This document shows, piece after piece, positions 7,743 through 16,854 of a stretch of DNA of 40,632 nucleotides (its first letter is position 1; the number at the start of each line of letters is the position of its first letter). A model generated the notes under the pieces. That model was given only the letters and a program-made list of their open reading frames with translations. It was not told the DNA's origin and made no database searches. The position numbers and the translations under genes are program-made. The stretch comes from a virus, in IMG/VR virus record IMGVR_UViG_3300021351_000002, positions 1-40,632 of that record, one strand, 5' to 3'.

Positions 7743-8075
7743 TCAGCTCTCTGGCGACAAGGTGCGCCCGGTCAATACCAGTGTGGACTCAAGCACGTAG
7801 ACGGCTCCGACCTGCCCGTTGACGGTAACAGTGCCCGCGACGCCGACTTGCGATAGCGCCCCCTCGATGTCGGCACGAATCGCATCCTGTGAATATGGTC
7901 GCTTGAGCAGCAATGCGAGATCGCGACCATATGGCGGCTCGACCCAGGTCCAGATCGACGTCTGCTCGCCCTCGGGATCGTTGCGGTCGCGATCGGTACC
8001 GATGAGCGCGGCGACGTCCACCTCGTCGAGGATCTGGCCGTCGAAGAAATCGTCGAGCGATATCGAATCACTCAT
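7743..8075 (-). CDS. gp46/gp25-like baseplate wedge protein
   Basis: 110 residues, with the size and position of Mu gp46 between the spike and gp47 genes. Contains TDRDRNDPEGEQTSIWTWVEPPYGRDL, a short version of the 'G..G' wedge core, followed by a YSQDAIRADIEGALSQVG helix and beta strands, as in GP46 proteins. ATG 8075 overlaps the spike gene stop by eight bases. Confidence 0.75.
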   Translation of the reverse strand: MSDSISLDDFFDGQILDEVDVAALIGTDRDRNDPEGEQTSIWTWVEPPYGRDLALLLKRPYSQDAIRADIEGALSQVGVAGTVTVNGQVGAVYVLESTLVLTGRTLSPES

Positions 8076-8523
8076 GTGTCACCTTGAGGCGGTCGGAGCC
8101 CTTGAGCGTGGCCGACGTTCCGGGGAACGGATCCACCGCGGGCGGCGCCACAATGGGAGGCGGCACAAACGGCGTCGTGGTCGGTGTCGGGGCGATCGGG
8201 CTGGGCAACGGCACGTTGTGGATGTGCAGCTGGACATTTTGCTCGAGCGCACTGGTGCGCGCATCGAGCGCATCGACATCCTGCTTGAGCGCGACGAAAT
8301 CGGTCGTCGCGCTGGCTGGGCGATAAGAGCAGGGCAGGGCCGCGTGCTCGCCCTCGGCGCCATCGAAGGGCAGCACGAGCACGATGTCTCCCTTGGTGGG
8401 CTCGTAGCCCTGGCCGAGCAGTGCAAGCAACACGATCTCCGGCTCGACGTCGCCCTGGATTCTCACGTTGACCTTCACCACATCGCCGCCGATGGCAACG
8501 CTGTCGATCACGCCGAGCCTCAT
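8068..8523 (-). CDS. Mu gp45-like baseplate spike protein
   Basis: 151 residues, ATG 8523 in an ATGA overlap with the hub gene. The N-terminal 75 residues form an OB-like domain (MRLGVIDSVAIGGDVVKVNV, then GYEPTKGDIVLVLP). A short coiled-coil follows (FVALKQDVDALDARTSALEQ), then HIHNVPLPSP and a Pro-rich tail. Spike proteins of this type puncture the outer membrane. The HIHN metal-like motif before the tail is seen in spike tips that hold an iron ion, but in this short protein that is inference. Confidence 0.72.
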   Translation of the reverse strand: MRLGVIDSVAIGGDVVKVNVRIQGDVEPEIVLLALLGQGYEPTKGDIVLVLPFDGAEGEHAALPCSYRPASATTDFVALKQDVDALDARTSALEQNVQLHIHNVPLPSPIAPTPTTTPFVPPPIVAPPAVDPFPGTSATLKGSDRLKVTHE

Positions 8524-9509
8524 GAGCGCACCGCCCGGATCAGGCTGGCATCGAAACCAGCCGTCACACGGTAGACCTCGGGCAGCACGCACTGGGCCGT
8601 CGCGCTCATCTGTGACTTGCTGATCGTCGAGGTCAAGGACTGAATCACCATGGTCCGATCCAGGCCATCGCGCTTGATGCGCACCAGATCGCCTGGCTGG
8701 CGCTCTGTGCGGCGCAGGCGGACCTCGACCGGGAAAGATAGCCCCAGCCTTCGCGCGGCCTCAGTCGCCGCCTGGTGGCCTGCTCGACCTTGGGTGTTCG
8801 CCGCCTTCGATGCTATCACCAGGCGGCTGGGCTGGATCGAGCCGGCGACAATGTCCGCGCCCAGCTGGCCGGCGATGACCGAGGCCACGTCAGAGCTCAC
8901 GGGGAAGCGCCAGCCGCGCACGCGCACGTCGTCGCGCCATTCGCTGATGTCTGGATTCGGCTGGATATCGAGCACGTCGCCCCGCCCGATCTGCCAAAGC
9001 TCGAGAGGGCGCACCGGGTCAGGGATCGTGACGAACCTGAGCGCACCAGCCGCCGTATCGGTGACCGTGAGACCCGCGGCCAGGGCCATCTCCTGCAGCG
9101 CGGTCGAGAGGAGCGTCGATTTCTTCAGTCGATAGCGCGAGACCGGCGCATCGTGGGCAGTGTCAACGACGATGCCGAGCGGCTGCGCCAGGGACCGCGC
9201 CACCGCGCTCAGCTGCTGGGCTCGGAACAGCTCGTTCCCAATGGCGTCGTTGATCAGAAGCCCGCGGGTGAGTGAGCGGCCCGCGACCGTGAACCCCTGC
9301 TCTGGCGTTCCGCCATATGTCTCGACAACGCCGGAGAAGACCCGAACGCCGTCGATGTCAATCTCGAACCGCTCGGCCATGGCTGCCCGGTATTCGACAA
9401 ACGTGTCGCACCGCGCTCTGGCCGCGATCTGTTCGAGTGAGCGCTCGACGACCACGGACTCGACCGCGATTTGCCGCCGATCGTTGCCAATGCGGACGAC
9501 CGGGATCAT
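8520..9509 (-). CDS. Mu gp44/gpP-like baseplate hub protein
   Basis: 329 residues. The sequence follows gpP-type hubs: N-terminal beta domain, FTVAGRSLTRGLLINDAIGNE, an LSTALQEMALAAGLTV segment, DISEWRDDVRVRGWRFP, and a C-terminal part with EVRLRRTERQPGDLVRIK. It forms the ring at the end of the tail tube to which the spike binds. Both ends overlap neighbours by four bases. The gene order gp43, small protein, gp44, gp45 agrees with Mu-like tails. Confidence 0.78.
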   Translation of the reverse strand: MIPVVRIGNDRRQIAVESVVVERSLEQIAARARCDTFVEYRAAMAERFEIDIDGVRVFSGVVETYGGTPEQGFTVAGRSLTRGLLINDAIGNELFRAQQLSAVARSLAQPLGIVVDTAHDAPVSRYRLKKSTLLSTALQEMALAAGLTVTDTAAGALRFVTIPDPVRPLELWQIGRGDVLDIQPNPDISEWRDDVRVRGWRFPVSSDVASVIAGQLGADIVAGSIQPSRLVIASKAANTQGRAGHQAATEAARRLGLSFPVEVRLRRTERQPGDLVRIKRDGLDRTMVIQSLTSTISKSQMSATAQCVLPEVYRVTAGFDASLIRAVRS

Positions 9510-9835
9510 TCGTCGCCGACCTCGTCGTCGCCAGGGTCACGCGGAGCCTGCGCAAGCAATGTCTGCCCAGCCATGGCGAACGCTTGCTCGGCGAGTGTTG
9601 CAAATTGCTCACTGGCCACGCCCGGTGGTGACCACGTCCAAATCATGAGAGCCGACGCATACAGCAAGCCCATCGCGCGCTCGCGGATTGCCTGGTCGAC
9701 GTCGTCCGAGCGCAGCGCGCCGCTGACCTCGACCGCATCAGCCGCGGCCTTCCCATGGCCCACGATGCGCCGGTTGCTCTCCAGCGCTTGCTGCAGCTTG
9801 CGCGCGCGCCGCCGTCCGTCTTTGCGTTTGCCCAT
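9506..9835 (-). CDS. small tail/baseplate accessory protein
   Basis: 109 residues, basic N-terminus (MGKRKDGRRRARKLQ) followed by helices. Starts 12 bases after the gp43-like stop and overlaps the hub gene by ATGA. Similar-sized unassigned genes occur between gp43 and gp44 homologues in some Mu-like clusters. No motif identifies a function; a basic head may contact DNA or other tail proteins. Confidence 0.6.
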   Translation of the reverse strand: MGKRKDGRRRARKLQQALESNRRIVGHGKAAADAVEVSGALRSDDVDQAIRERAMGLLYASALMIWTWSPPGVASEQFATLAEQAFAMAGQTLLAQAPRDPGDDEVGDE

Positions 9836-9847
9836 GGTGCAACCCTA

Positions 9848-10810
9848 TCACAGTCGCGCTGTGCGCCCGACTGACCAGCTGAAGATGGCGTCGCGGTTCT
9901 TGCGTGCCAGCGTGTCGAAGTCGCCCGGCAAGGCTTGCAGGCGCGCCAGCGGTCGCGTGGCCGTCGAGCCGAATGCTGCGGATCCGAGTTGGCCGAGATA
10001 GAGCTGCCAGGACTCCAACTGGTTCAGGATAACGGGCGAGTCGTGCCGAGTTGCGGCAAGCTGTACGCGCTCGATGATGGCGTCGCGAGCGCCCGGCGAG
10101 AGTTCGCCAGACTCGGCGGCGCGGGCCCCGGAACCAAGCGCCTGGATAGCCCCGGGGATATCGCCGCCCGCCTGGACGTTGCCATCGGTGAGGAGCTTCT
10201 CGCTGACCGTCGCCGTGTAGTCTCCACCCTGAACAAACTCCGGCACGCGCAGGGTCGGGCGCAAGGTCGAGAGCTGAGCCGACGCCGCTGGCTCGCTGGC
10301 AAAGTCAAAGCCAATCAACGACAGCTCCTCGGCGAGGTCGGCCGCGGTCGCGGCAATGACGCCGGTCCCGGTCGGCTCCGGCGGCAATGAAGTCGTCCAG
10401 AACACCGCCCGGAACGTGTGTGTCTCCAACTCGCTGTGCACCCCGGAGAAGCTCCACGACTCCGGGACGACGTCCAGTGGGCCGAACCATGGATGAATGA
10501 GCAGGCCCGTGCGGCGCGCCGTGTGGAACAGGCGCAGGCGCGCGCTCAGCTCTTCGACGCGCGACACGGCGCGGAGTTGGCCGTCGAGCGGGATGCCGTC
10601 ATCGTGCGGTGTGAGGTATCCCTCGAGCGCGTGGCGCTCACGGCCAGCCACAACGAAGCGTGTCGAGGTCGCGCGACCGAGCAGCACATCCTCGACCGTT
10701 GCGTTCTGCCCGTCGCGCGTATACCGCGCCACAGAGAACGGCAGCCCCGCGAAGCTGGCGGGATAGCGCGTTGCCCGCGCGCGCTGTTGGTAGTCGTCTG
10801 GGCTGATCAT
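9848..10810 (-). CDS. Mu gp43-like tail/DNA-circularisation family protein
   Basis: 320 residues, ATG in a four-base overlap with the tape-measure gene. The first 120 residues fit the 'DNA circularisation N-terminal' domain typical of proteins encoded right after the tape measure: RYPASFAGLPFSVARYTRDG, EGYLTPHDDG and RLFHTARRTGLLIHPWFGPLDV. Despite the name, the family is a tail-tip component in Mu-like phages. The C-terminal half is helical and not conserved. Confidence 0.75.
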   Translation of the reverse strand: MISPDDYQQRARATRYPASFAGLPFSVARYTRDGQNATVEDVLLGRATSTRFVVAGRERHALEGYLTPHDDGIPLDGQLRAVSRVEELSARLRLFHTARRTGLLIHPWFGPLDVVPESWSFSGVHSELETHTFRAVFWTTSLPPEPTGTGVIAATAADLAEELSLIGFDFASEPAASAQLSTLRPTLRVPEFVQGGDYTATVSEKLLTDGNVQAGGDIPGAIQALGSGARAAESGELSPGARDAIIERVQLAATRHDSPVILNQLESWQLYLGQLGSAAFGSTATRPLARLQALPGDFDTLARKNRDAIFSWSVGRTARL

Positions 10811-12549
10811 CGCTTGCCGCCGTCGAGCGATGGTGCTCGATTCTGCGCGCGCTCGAAAGCGTTCTGGTTGAGTTCGCGGATCGTGGCTGGATCGAGCCGC
10901 ACCTCGCGGATCTGGGCAAGCAGCTCAGGCGTGAACGTCTCGCCTCCGCCGATGCTGCGTTGCTCGACCAGCCTGTCGATGGCGCCTGTCAATCCAGTCA
11001 TCGCGTTCGAGATCTGAGCCTCGCGCGCGATCTCCTGGACCGCGGTCACAGGCGCGAAAATCCCTGGCTCCGCGGGGGCGGCCGGACCGATGACAGCTTG
11101 CTGCTCGAGTGCCTGCGCGACCTGCTCACGGGTGACGACGCCGGTCTCTGCGGCTCCCAACACCGCGAGTTCCTGGGCCAGCGCTATCCCCTCGCTCCGC
11201 TGTTTGGCGAGCAGCTCGTTGATTTCTTCGAGCTGGTTTTTGAGCCCGTCGATCTCTCGCCGCGTGGCCGCGTACTGCTCTTGCCACTTACGCGTTCCGA
11301 TGATTGCATCCTCGATATCGAATACAGCTTCGCCGATGGCTGTACCTACGCCGACAAACCCATCGGCCAGCCATCCCGCGGCTTGCACCGCGCCCGTGAG
11401 CAGGGAGACGAACGTCTCGATGCGCTCTGGGGTCATCGCTTCGCTGAGCGAGAGCTTGGCCTCGTTCATCGCCTGTGCGATCCGGAACCCTTGCGTCGCG
11501 GTCTTCTTGCCGAAGTCTTCCGAGATGTCGGTCGCGTTGGCCGCCGCATCAGCCAGTCGCTCGAATTCGGCGCGCGCGGCGGGGTCTTGCAGTGTGCGGA
11601 AGAACTTGACGGCCTCCTTGCGCCCGAGAATGTCCTGCAGCTGCTTGATGTTCAACCGCTTGTCGGCGATCTGGTCGAGGATATCGCGCAGCCCGCGCAG
11701 TCTCTTCTCGGGGCCCTTGCCGGTGAATACTTCGATTCCGACCTTCTTGAATTCATCGCTCTTCTGCACAAGTGATGAAATTCCAGCCTCGAGCACGGTG
11801 CCGGCAGCGGCGGCTGATCCGGTTGACTTGCGCAATACCTGCAGCGCAGACGACAGGTCCGCCGCTGATTGCACGCCGCCCACGCCCACCTCCTTGAAGG
11901 TGCTGGAGACATCCTGCAGCACGCTCGCCATCTCCGAGAGCGGTATCTTGCCCTCCTTGCCGGCGCGCACGAATGCGCTGAGCGCTTTCTCCATGCCGTC
12001 GACGTCGGTGACCGCAATGCCCATGGAGTCGCTGACCGCGGAAACAAGACCGCCGAGGTCTGCCACTTCGGCGCCCGTTGCCACCGCCGTTCGCGCGAGC
12101 AGGTCGAGCAAGCGGGCATCCTCGATAGCTGCCGGGCCGAGCAGGTTGGTCAGGGTCTCGGCGGCACTGGCCAGCTCGACTTTGCTGAGCGCCGTCTTGC
12201 GCGAGGTCGCGGTGAGCGACTTCTCGAACAGCGCCATTTTCTCGGCGGATGCGCCAGCCTGAATCTGGACGCCGCCGAGAATGCGCTGGAATGCGAGCGT
12301 ATCTTTTGCACCGGCTGCGGCTGCGGCTGCTACGCCGCCCGCGACACCGAAGCCACCGCGGCGGATGGCCTGGCCGCGTTCCTTGCTCCGCCGCTCGCGC
12401 TCACGGTCGCGCTTCTTTTCCAGCCTCTCGATCCGCGCCAGACTCTTCTTGTTCTCGCCCTCGAGCTGGGCAAAGGAGCGTGTGATCTGGGCCTCGGCTT
12501 CGGCGGTTGAAACCCTCAGCTTGCCGAAGACCGAGAAGCCAGCGGCCAT
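10807..12549 (-). CDS. tail tape measure protein
   Basis: 580 residues. Coiled coil at 20-65 rich in Lys, Arg and Glu, a Gly/Ala membrane-like segment at 67-85 (GVAGGVAAAAAAGAKDTL), then the typical tape-measure core with repeated 'AAETLTNLLG' helices, a Trp/Gly hydrophobic region around 400-425, and a helical tail. It sets tail length and is ejected with DNA; about 580 residues predicts a tail of some 85-90 nm by the usual rule. It begins 5 bases after the lipoprotein gene stop and overlaps the gp43-like gene. Confidence 0.85.
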   Translation of the reverse strand: MAAGFSVFGKLRVSTAEAEAQITRSFAQLEGENKKSLARIERLEKKRDRERERRSKERGQAIRRGGFGVAGGVAAAAAAGAKDTLAFQRILGGVQIQAGASAEKMALFEKSLTATSRKTALSKVELASAAETLTNLLGPAAIEDARLLDLLARTAVATGAEVADLGGLVSAVSDSMGIAVTDVDGMEKALSAFVRAGKEGKIPLSEMASVLQDVSSTFKEVGVGGVQSAADLSSALQVLRKSTGSAAAAGTVLEAGISSLVQKSDEFKKVGIEVFTGKGPEKRLRGLRDILDQIADKRLNIKQLQDILGRKEAVKFFRTLQDPAARAEFERLADAAANATDISEDFGKKTATQGFRIAQAMNEAKLSLSEAMTPERIETFVSLLTGAVQAAGWLADGFVGVGTAIGEAVFDIEDAIIGTRKWQEQYAATRREIDGLKNQLEEINELLAKQRSEGIALAQELAVLGAAETGVVTREQVAQALEQQAVIGPAAPAEPGIFAPVTAVQEIAREAQISNAMTGLTGAIDRLVEQRSIGGGETFTPELLAQIREVRLDPATIRELNQNAFERAQNRAPSLDGGKR

Positions 12550-12553
12550 GGTC

Positions 12554-13558
12554 TCAGTCCACCACGTATCCCTGGCTGACCACGCCGCGCAGTCGCACGT
12601 AGTACGTATCAGCCGCGGCCACGGTGAATGACGCCTTGCCGTTGGGCACGTCGCCGACCCCGAGCGCGGGCAGGCTTTGGACCACGAGCATGCCGCTGTC
12701 GAGCAGGTCTATCACGTCGCCGACCTTGGCCGAGTCGTACTCAAACCAGACCTCCGCAGACGGCAGAACAGTGTGAACGTCGGGAAACGATGTCCAGATG
12801 ATGAATGGCCACTCGGGATTACGCACCCCGTTTGTCATGTATGTCAGCATTCCAACGACGCCGCGAGATTGGCCGCCATCGAGCCCGGAACTGCCGATGA
12901 TGACTGTTACGCTGGCTCCGATCTGCGGGATTCGCCGCAGTGCTGTTTGGGATTGCGCCGCGCCAAAGGTTCCGGGTGGGGCGAATTCATAGGCATCCTG
13001 TGCTACGTCGCCGAGCTGGAAGGTTGACTGGGAGAGCGCAATTGATGACCCACTGCCCGGCGTGAACTGAATCGATGTATCGACCTCGAACGGCAACTCA
13101 ACATAAGCCTGATTGCCGGCAATGGCGCCATTGGTATTCAGCCATGATATATCGACTGATACGGTGATCATGTGACCCATGCGCTGGTATTGCACGCGCT
13201 GGGCGATCTCTGCTGCTGCGACACTGAAGATCATCGGCAGCGTCGTTGGAGTCGGCCCGCCGCCCGACTCCATGAGCTTTGCGAGCTGACGGTTATCGGG
13301 CAATGGCGGAACGCCGAGCGCCGTTTGCATGCCGATGATCTCTTGCTGCAGGCCCTCGGCGAACGCCGGCGACATCGTGGTCGGTGGTTGCAGCTCGACC
13401 ACCTCGAAATGGCCCTGGCGCGGCGTCGCTGGATCGAGCGGATCGAGCGGCTCCGGCGGCGAGAGAGTCGTGGTGATGTGTTGATTTGCGAGCATCGGGT
13501 CGCTGTCGGCGGTGCAGGATGAGAGCAAGAGAGCGGCGAGTGCCGCGATTCGTATCAT
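12554..13558 (-). CDS. lipoprotein with fibre-like domains, inserted in the tail operon
   Basis: 334 residues. Signal peptide and lipobox at the N-terminus (MIRIAALAALLLSSC, Cys15 the lipidation site), so it should be exported and anchored to a membrane. The rest contains a Pro-rich linker (20-70), a helical segment (70-115), and beta-rich parts with YQRMGHMITVSVDISW, a pattern common in phage fibre C-termini. It stands where tail assembly chaperones are expected, between tube and tape measure, yet has its own leaderless promoter. A moron that alters the host surface (for example, receptor masking) is my preferred reading; a virion component is possible. Confidence 0.65.
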   Translation of the reverse strand: MIRIAALAALLLSSCTADSDPMLANQHITTTLSPPEPLDPLDPATPRQGHFEVVELQPPTTMSPAFAEGLQQEIIGMQTALGVPPLPDNRQLAKLMESGGGPTPTTLPMIFSVAAAEIAQRVQYQRMGHMITVSVDISWLNTNGAIAGNQAYVELPFEVDTSIQFTPGSGSSIALSQSTFQLGDVAQDAYEFAPPGTFGAAQSQTALRRIPQIGASVTVIIGSSGLDGGQSRGVVGMLTYMTNGVRNPEWPFIIWTSFPDVHTVLPSAEVWFEYDSAKVGDVIDLLDSGMLVVQSLPALGVGDVPNGKASFTVAAADTYYVRLRGVVSQGYVVD

Positions 13559-13564
13559 GGCGCG

Positions 13565-13593
13565 ACTGTGTCAGGTCGCGCGCGCGGTGTCAT
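13565..13593 (-). promoter_or_regulatory. promoter of internal lipoprotein gene (leaderless)
   Basis: Minus strand: ATGACA (13593-13588), 17 bp spacer, CACAGT (13570-13565), 6 bases, ATG 13558. The -35 overlaps the end of the tube gene. Weak -10, but the geometry matches the other promoters. Confidence 0.5.
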
Positions 13594-13988
13594 GCATTCG
13601 TATCAGTGGCAGTGTCGAACGAGATCGAAATCGCGCTGGATACGCCGCTTCGGTTCGTTCCTTCGGTGATCGGGTCGCCGAACTGCGTGGCGCCGTTCAG
13701 CGTGAGCAGGCGACCATTGCCGGGGTACGACAAGACGACCAGGCCGCCGACCAGATTGCGCAGGATGTCAAGACTCTTGTCGGTCGCGACGGTCACCTCG
13801 ACCATGCCCTTGCCGAACTTGTGGCGGAACTTGCTCGTCGGTCCGTCGATGTCGTCCAGGCGCTCGCGCGTCGGGTTGGCAGCGGTATAGGTGACATCGC
13901 CGGCGACCGTGAACTCGGCTTGGCCGATGCCAGGCGCGGTCACGATCATGATGCAGTCTGACGCGGGGATTGTGTTTGTGCCGGGCAT
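13590..13988 (-). CDS. tail tube protein (Mu gpM-like)
   Basis: 132 residues, right length and place (directly after sheath) for a contractile-tail tube subunit. Beta-rich with GQAEFTVAGDVTYTAANPTRE, a charged turn (GPTSKFRHKFGKGMVEVTV) and an ILRNLVGGLVVLSYPGNG loop. GAGGA precedes the ATG. It is expected to stack into the inner tube around which the sheath contracts. Confidence 0.78.
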   Translation of the reverse strand: MPGTNTIPASDCIMIVTAPGIGQAEFTVAGDVTYTAANPTRERLDDIDGPTSKFRHKFGKGMVEVTVATDKSLDILRNLVGGLVVLSYPGNGRLLTLNGATQFGDPITEGTNRSGVSSAISISFDTATDTNA

Positions 13989-13995
13989 GTCGTCC

Positions 13996-15453
13996 TCATG
14001 TGGCCTGGAGCGTGGCCTCGTGCCGGGCGACTGGCTGTGTCACCTGGCCGTTGTAGGTCGTATCGAAGCCGGTCATGATGTTGCCGGTGATGATCGGCAA
14101 CACCGACTGCACCAACTGCGCGGCGTCCTCTTGTGTGGCGTAGATCTGCCCAGCCGCGGCCAGCTCCTGCAGTACCGTCGAGATCTCATCCCGAAGGGAC
14201 TGCGCGCTGACGTTCCTGGTGTGCAGTGGCGCACCGTCCGGCACGGGCAGATCGCCGACGTGGCTGGCCTCGATGGCGCCCACGGCCTCGAGAATGCGCC
14301 GGCGCGCCAGCACCGCGGACACGTAGGACTCGGTGTAGTCCGTGGCTCCGAGGTCGTTGAGAGAGCGCATCGTGATGAAGCTCGGGCAGATCGCGGCGCC
14401 TGCGGAGCCGTAGTGCGACATGCCGCCCACGCTGATGACCGGGCCAGTCGCCGGGCCAGGAGGCTCGAACAGTAGCGTTCCGGGTTGCATGCCAGCGATG
14501 GGCACCCTGATGAGCCCGGGGTTGGCCCGCCCGTCCTGGGCGCGTGCGTTGATCACCGTGGCGAGCAGGCGCACGCCGACTTCGAGCTCGTAGTGCGGCG
14601 CGTTTTCCTGGGCAAACACGGACATCACGCGGTCATTGCGTGCGGAGATCAGCGCGGTGAAGGTCGCCAGGAGAGTCGTGGCGAAGCTCTGCACGTACCA
14701 CGTGTATTGATTCAGTTGCTGCCAGCCCGGCTGCAGCGCGGCGTCGATGCTGTCCAGCCATACGCCGAGCGCAGTGTTGCCGATCCAGTACTGGCTCGTG
14801 ATGGTCCTGAGCTTGTCGACGTCGGCCTGCAGGAGCGCGGCGGGTACACCTGTGGCGTCTGCGTTGTTCGTGATGACCGGCGGCGTCGCACCGGGCACGC
14901 CGGTCTCTGCTCGGTCCGGGCGCAGGTTGACCGTGACCGGCGTCCGACCAGCCGCCACACCGACGTGCGAGCTGGTCAGGATGGCGTCGCCGGCGCCGAT
15001 GTCCGCCGCGGCGCTGAACGGAAAGCCCGCGCCGTTGATCGCGGCGACAAAGGCATCGCGTTGCGCGCCCGGATCGCTGCCATTCGCGTGGCTCACGACC
15101 ACCACGTGCGGTCCGAGCCGAAAGATATCCTGACCAGCCGCGGTCGTGGTGCCGGCGAAAGTGATGTCCCACGTGTTGGCCGTCCATGCGGTGGCATCGG
15201 CCCCGTAGATGTACAGCTCCACGGTATCGCGGAGTGGCATGGTGGCGAAGAACGTGCCAATGGCCTCGCTGCCCTGGCTGGTGCCGAGCAGCGTGCGCCC
15301 CTGGGCTTCGCTCGTGATACGGATCAGCGTTGCGGGCGTCGCCGTGCCATCGGTGGCCACCTCGGCGAACAGGATGGCGCGCTCGTCGCTGGTCGTTCCC
15401 TGCGCGGCGTTGACGAACCGCGACACTTGGCCTGGAAGGGGTAGTGGACTCAT
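13996..15453 (-). CDS. tail sheath protein (Mu gpL-like)
   Basis: 485 residues, usual size for Mu-type sheaths. N-terminal part with TPATLIRITSEAQGRTLLG, typical of sheath domain 1; the central part shows GPHVVVVSHANGSDPGAQRDAF; the C-terminal third has RIPIAGMQP-like and SYGSAGAAICPSFI segments and a final ATLQAT strand that should interlock with neighbouring subunits. Contractile tail is therefore established. Starts in an ATGA overlap. Confidence 0.88.
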   Translation of the reverse strand: MSPLPLPGQVSRFVNAAQGTTSDERAILFAEVATDGTATPATLIRITSEAQGRTLLGTSQGSEAIGTFFATMPLRDTVELYIYGADATAWTANTWDITFAGTTTAAGQDIFRLGPHVVVVSHANGSDPGAQRDAFVAAINGAGFPFSAAADIGAGDAILTSSHVGVAAGRTPVTVNLRPDRAETGVPGATPPVITNNADATGVPAALLQADVDKLRTITSQYWIGNTALGVWLDSIDAALQPGWQQLNQYTWYVQSFATTLLATFTALISARNDRVMSVFAQENAPHYELEVGVRLLATVINARAQDGRANPGLIRVPIAGMQPGTLLFEPPGPATGPVISVGGMSHYGSAGAAICPSFITMRSLNDLGATDYTESYVSAVLARRRILEAVGAIEASHVGDLPVPDGAPLHTRNVSAQSLRDEISTVLQELAAAGQIYATQEDAAQLVQSVLPIITGNIMTGFDTTYNGQVTQPVARHEATLQAT

Positions 15454-15710
15454 CGGCCTTGGCCTCTCTTGCGCTTGGGTTTGTGGGCGCCCACGGCAGC
15501 GGGCGCAGACGGTGCGAGTTTGGCCTTGAAGGCCAAAAGCCGGGCCTTTGCATCATCGAGTTGTTCGACGGCCAGATCGACCTGAGTCACATCGCGCCGG
15601 ACGTTGCCGACCACGAGCATGGCTTGCTTGGCGCTGGCGTATGCCTCGCGATACGCTGGCACCGCCGGATCGGTAGGTGAAAGGGGGTTTGCGCCCCGCG
15701 GACCGCTCAT
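15450..15710 (-). CDS. small basic protein before the sheath gene
   Basis: 86 residues; N-terminal Pro-rich turn, a central helix with DVTQVDLAVEQLDDAKARL and a Lys/Arg-rich C-terminus (HKPKRKRGQGR). Overlaps both neighbours by ATGA. Comparable genes lie between the terminator and sheath genes in Mu-like phages, without a known role. Function unassigned. Confidence 0.6.
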   Translation of the reverse strand: MSGPRGANPLSPTDPAVPAYREAYASAKQAMLVVGNVRRDVTQVDLAVEQLDDAKARLLAFKAKLAPSAPAAVGAHKPKRKRGQGR

Positions 15711-16489
15711 GATGGCGCCTCCGAGATCGTGAGTGTGTGGAGTGAGCGAACGCCGCCCATCTCCAGTGTGTAGACGCCGGCGGCCAGCGATGGCATGGCC
15801 AGATCGTTGGCCGGAAAGCTCACCACGGGCACGAGCGCCACCTCGACGTCGTTGGCATCGAGGACGCGAACGGCATCACCGGCCTGCGCGTTGGCATACA
15901 TGGCGATCGGCGCATATGGGGCCGCTTGCGGCGTTATCGTCGCCCACGTCACCAGGCGCGGGCCGTAGACATAGAGCGCATGGCCGCGCGACTCGGTCCC
16001 GTCGGAGTCGTCTGCGTCCAGCGTCACGAGCAGGCCGAGCGCGGCGCAGCCGGGCTGCCGGTACTGAATCTCTGAGCGAATCGTGAGCGTGAGCTCGATC
16101 TCTGGGTTGCCCGACGGAGTGGCCGCGGTGCGCCGCGTATCAGTGCTCTGGATAACGGCGAAGAGCTGGCGCAGCTCGGCGTCGTCTCGTATCCGTATCT
16201 CGGCCAGCTCGGCGGTCCAGTCCACGAGATCGGCCACGCGCGGCCAATCGGTACCAACCACGACCACGCGCAGCGCCGTCTGGACAGTGACCGTCTGCGC
16301 TCGGCCGCGCTGTTCTTGCGAGCTGGCGCGCACGATGGTGATGTCGATCCAGGGTAGGCCCAGGGATGCCCCGGCGGGCACCTCGGCGCTGAACCCGAGG
16401 TCTCGGCGGGTGACAGATCCAAGACCTTGCAGGATGGTCACCGCTCGATCCTCGAACGCCCGCAGCGTGTCATAGAGCAACTCACTCAC
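15707..16489 (-). CDS. probable tail terminator with an extra C-terminal beta domain
   Basis: 260 residues. Residues 1-145 have the layout of tail-terminator proteins (an N-terminal helix LLYDTLRAFEDRAVTIL, then strands separated by an acidic helix with VADLVDWTAELAEI), and the gene is in the expected place between connector and sheath. Residues 150-260 form an unusual beta-rich addition ending GVYTLEMGGVRSLHTLTI, perhaps an Ig-like surface domain. It is longer than the usual 130-160, so an external domain was probably added. Confidence 0.6.
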   Translation of the reverse strand: MSELLYDTLRAFEDRAVTILQGLGSVTRRDLGFSAEVPAGASLGLPWIDITIVRASSQEQRGRAQTVTVQTALRVVVVGTDWPRVADLVDWTAELAEIRIRDDAELRQLFAVIQSTDTRRTAATPSGNPEIELTLTIRSEIQYRQPGCAALGLLVTLDADDSDGTESRGHALYVYGPRLVTWATITPQAAPYAPIAMYANAQAGDAVRVLDANDVEVALVPVVSFPANDLAMPSLAAGVYTLEMGGVRSLHTLTISEAPS

Positions 16490-16854
16490 GCGTCATCCCG
16501 CCCCTGGTCGCAATGCAACCGTATATGGCTCTGTGAGCTGGAGACGCCACGGATCGTGAAGGTGCGGCCCGATAGTTGGATGAAGCCGAAGTGACGCGGG
16601 GAGCCAGTGGTCGGAGGAAAATCACCGACTTTGTATCCGTCGGATCGGAGGACTTCGCCCCATTGGTCGGTGTCGAGATCGCCAACCTGCTCGGTGATTT
16701 CTCCGAGGGAGGTAAATCGCTCGGAATGCCAGTCGAGCGCGAAGTTTTGGAAGGTCGATCCATCGGACTTGGTGAGCGTGATTGTATCGCTGAACGTATC
16801 GAAGGCGGCGCGGTGTATAACGTCTGCAATGCCGCCTGTGCCGTACCAGGCCAT
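16486..16854 (-). CDS. probable head-tail joining protein
   Basis: 122 residues, small beta-rich protein with DTITLTKSDGSTFQNFALDW and a final RTFTIRGVSSSQSHIRL strand pair. Located between the head decoration gene and the tail terminator, as for head-tail stoppers such as lambda FII. The start overlaps the preceding stop as TGATG and the end as ATGA. Assigned by position and size more than sequence. Confidence 0.55.
   Translation of the reverse strand: MAWYGTGGIADVIHRAAFDTFSDTITLTKSDGSTFQNFALDWHSERFTSLGEITEQVGDLDTDQWGEVLRSDGYKVGDFPPTTGSPRHFGFIQLSGRTFTIRGVSSSQSHIRLHCDQGRDDA

Noticed and set aside
14633-15556. 307-codon frame within the sheath gene
   Set aside because: Arg/His-rich shadow frame on the same strand; the sheath frame is clearly the real one.
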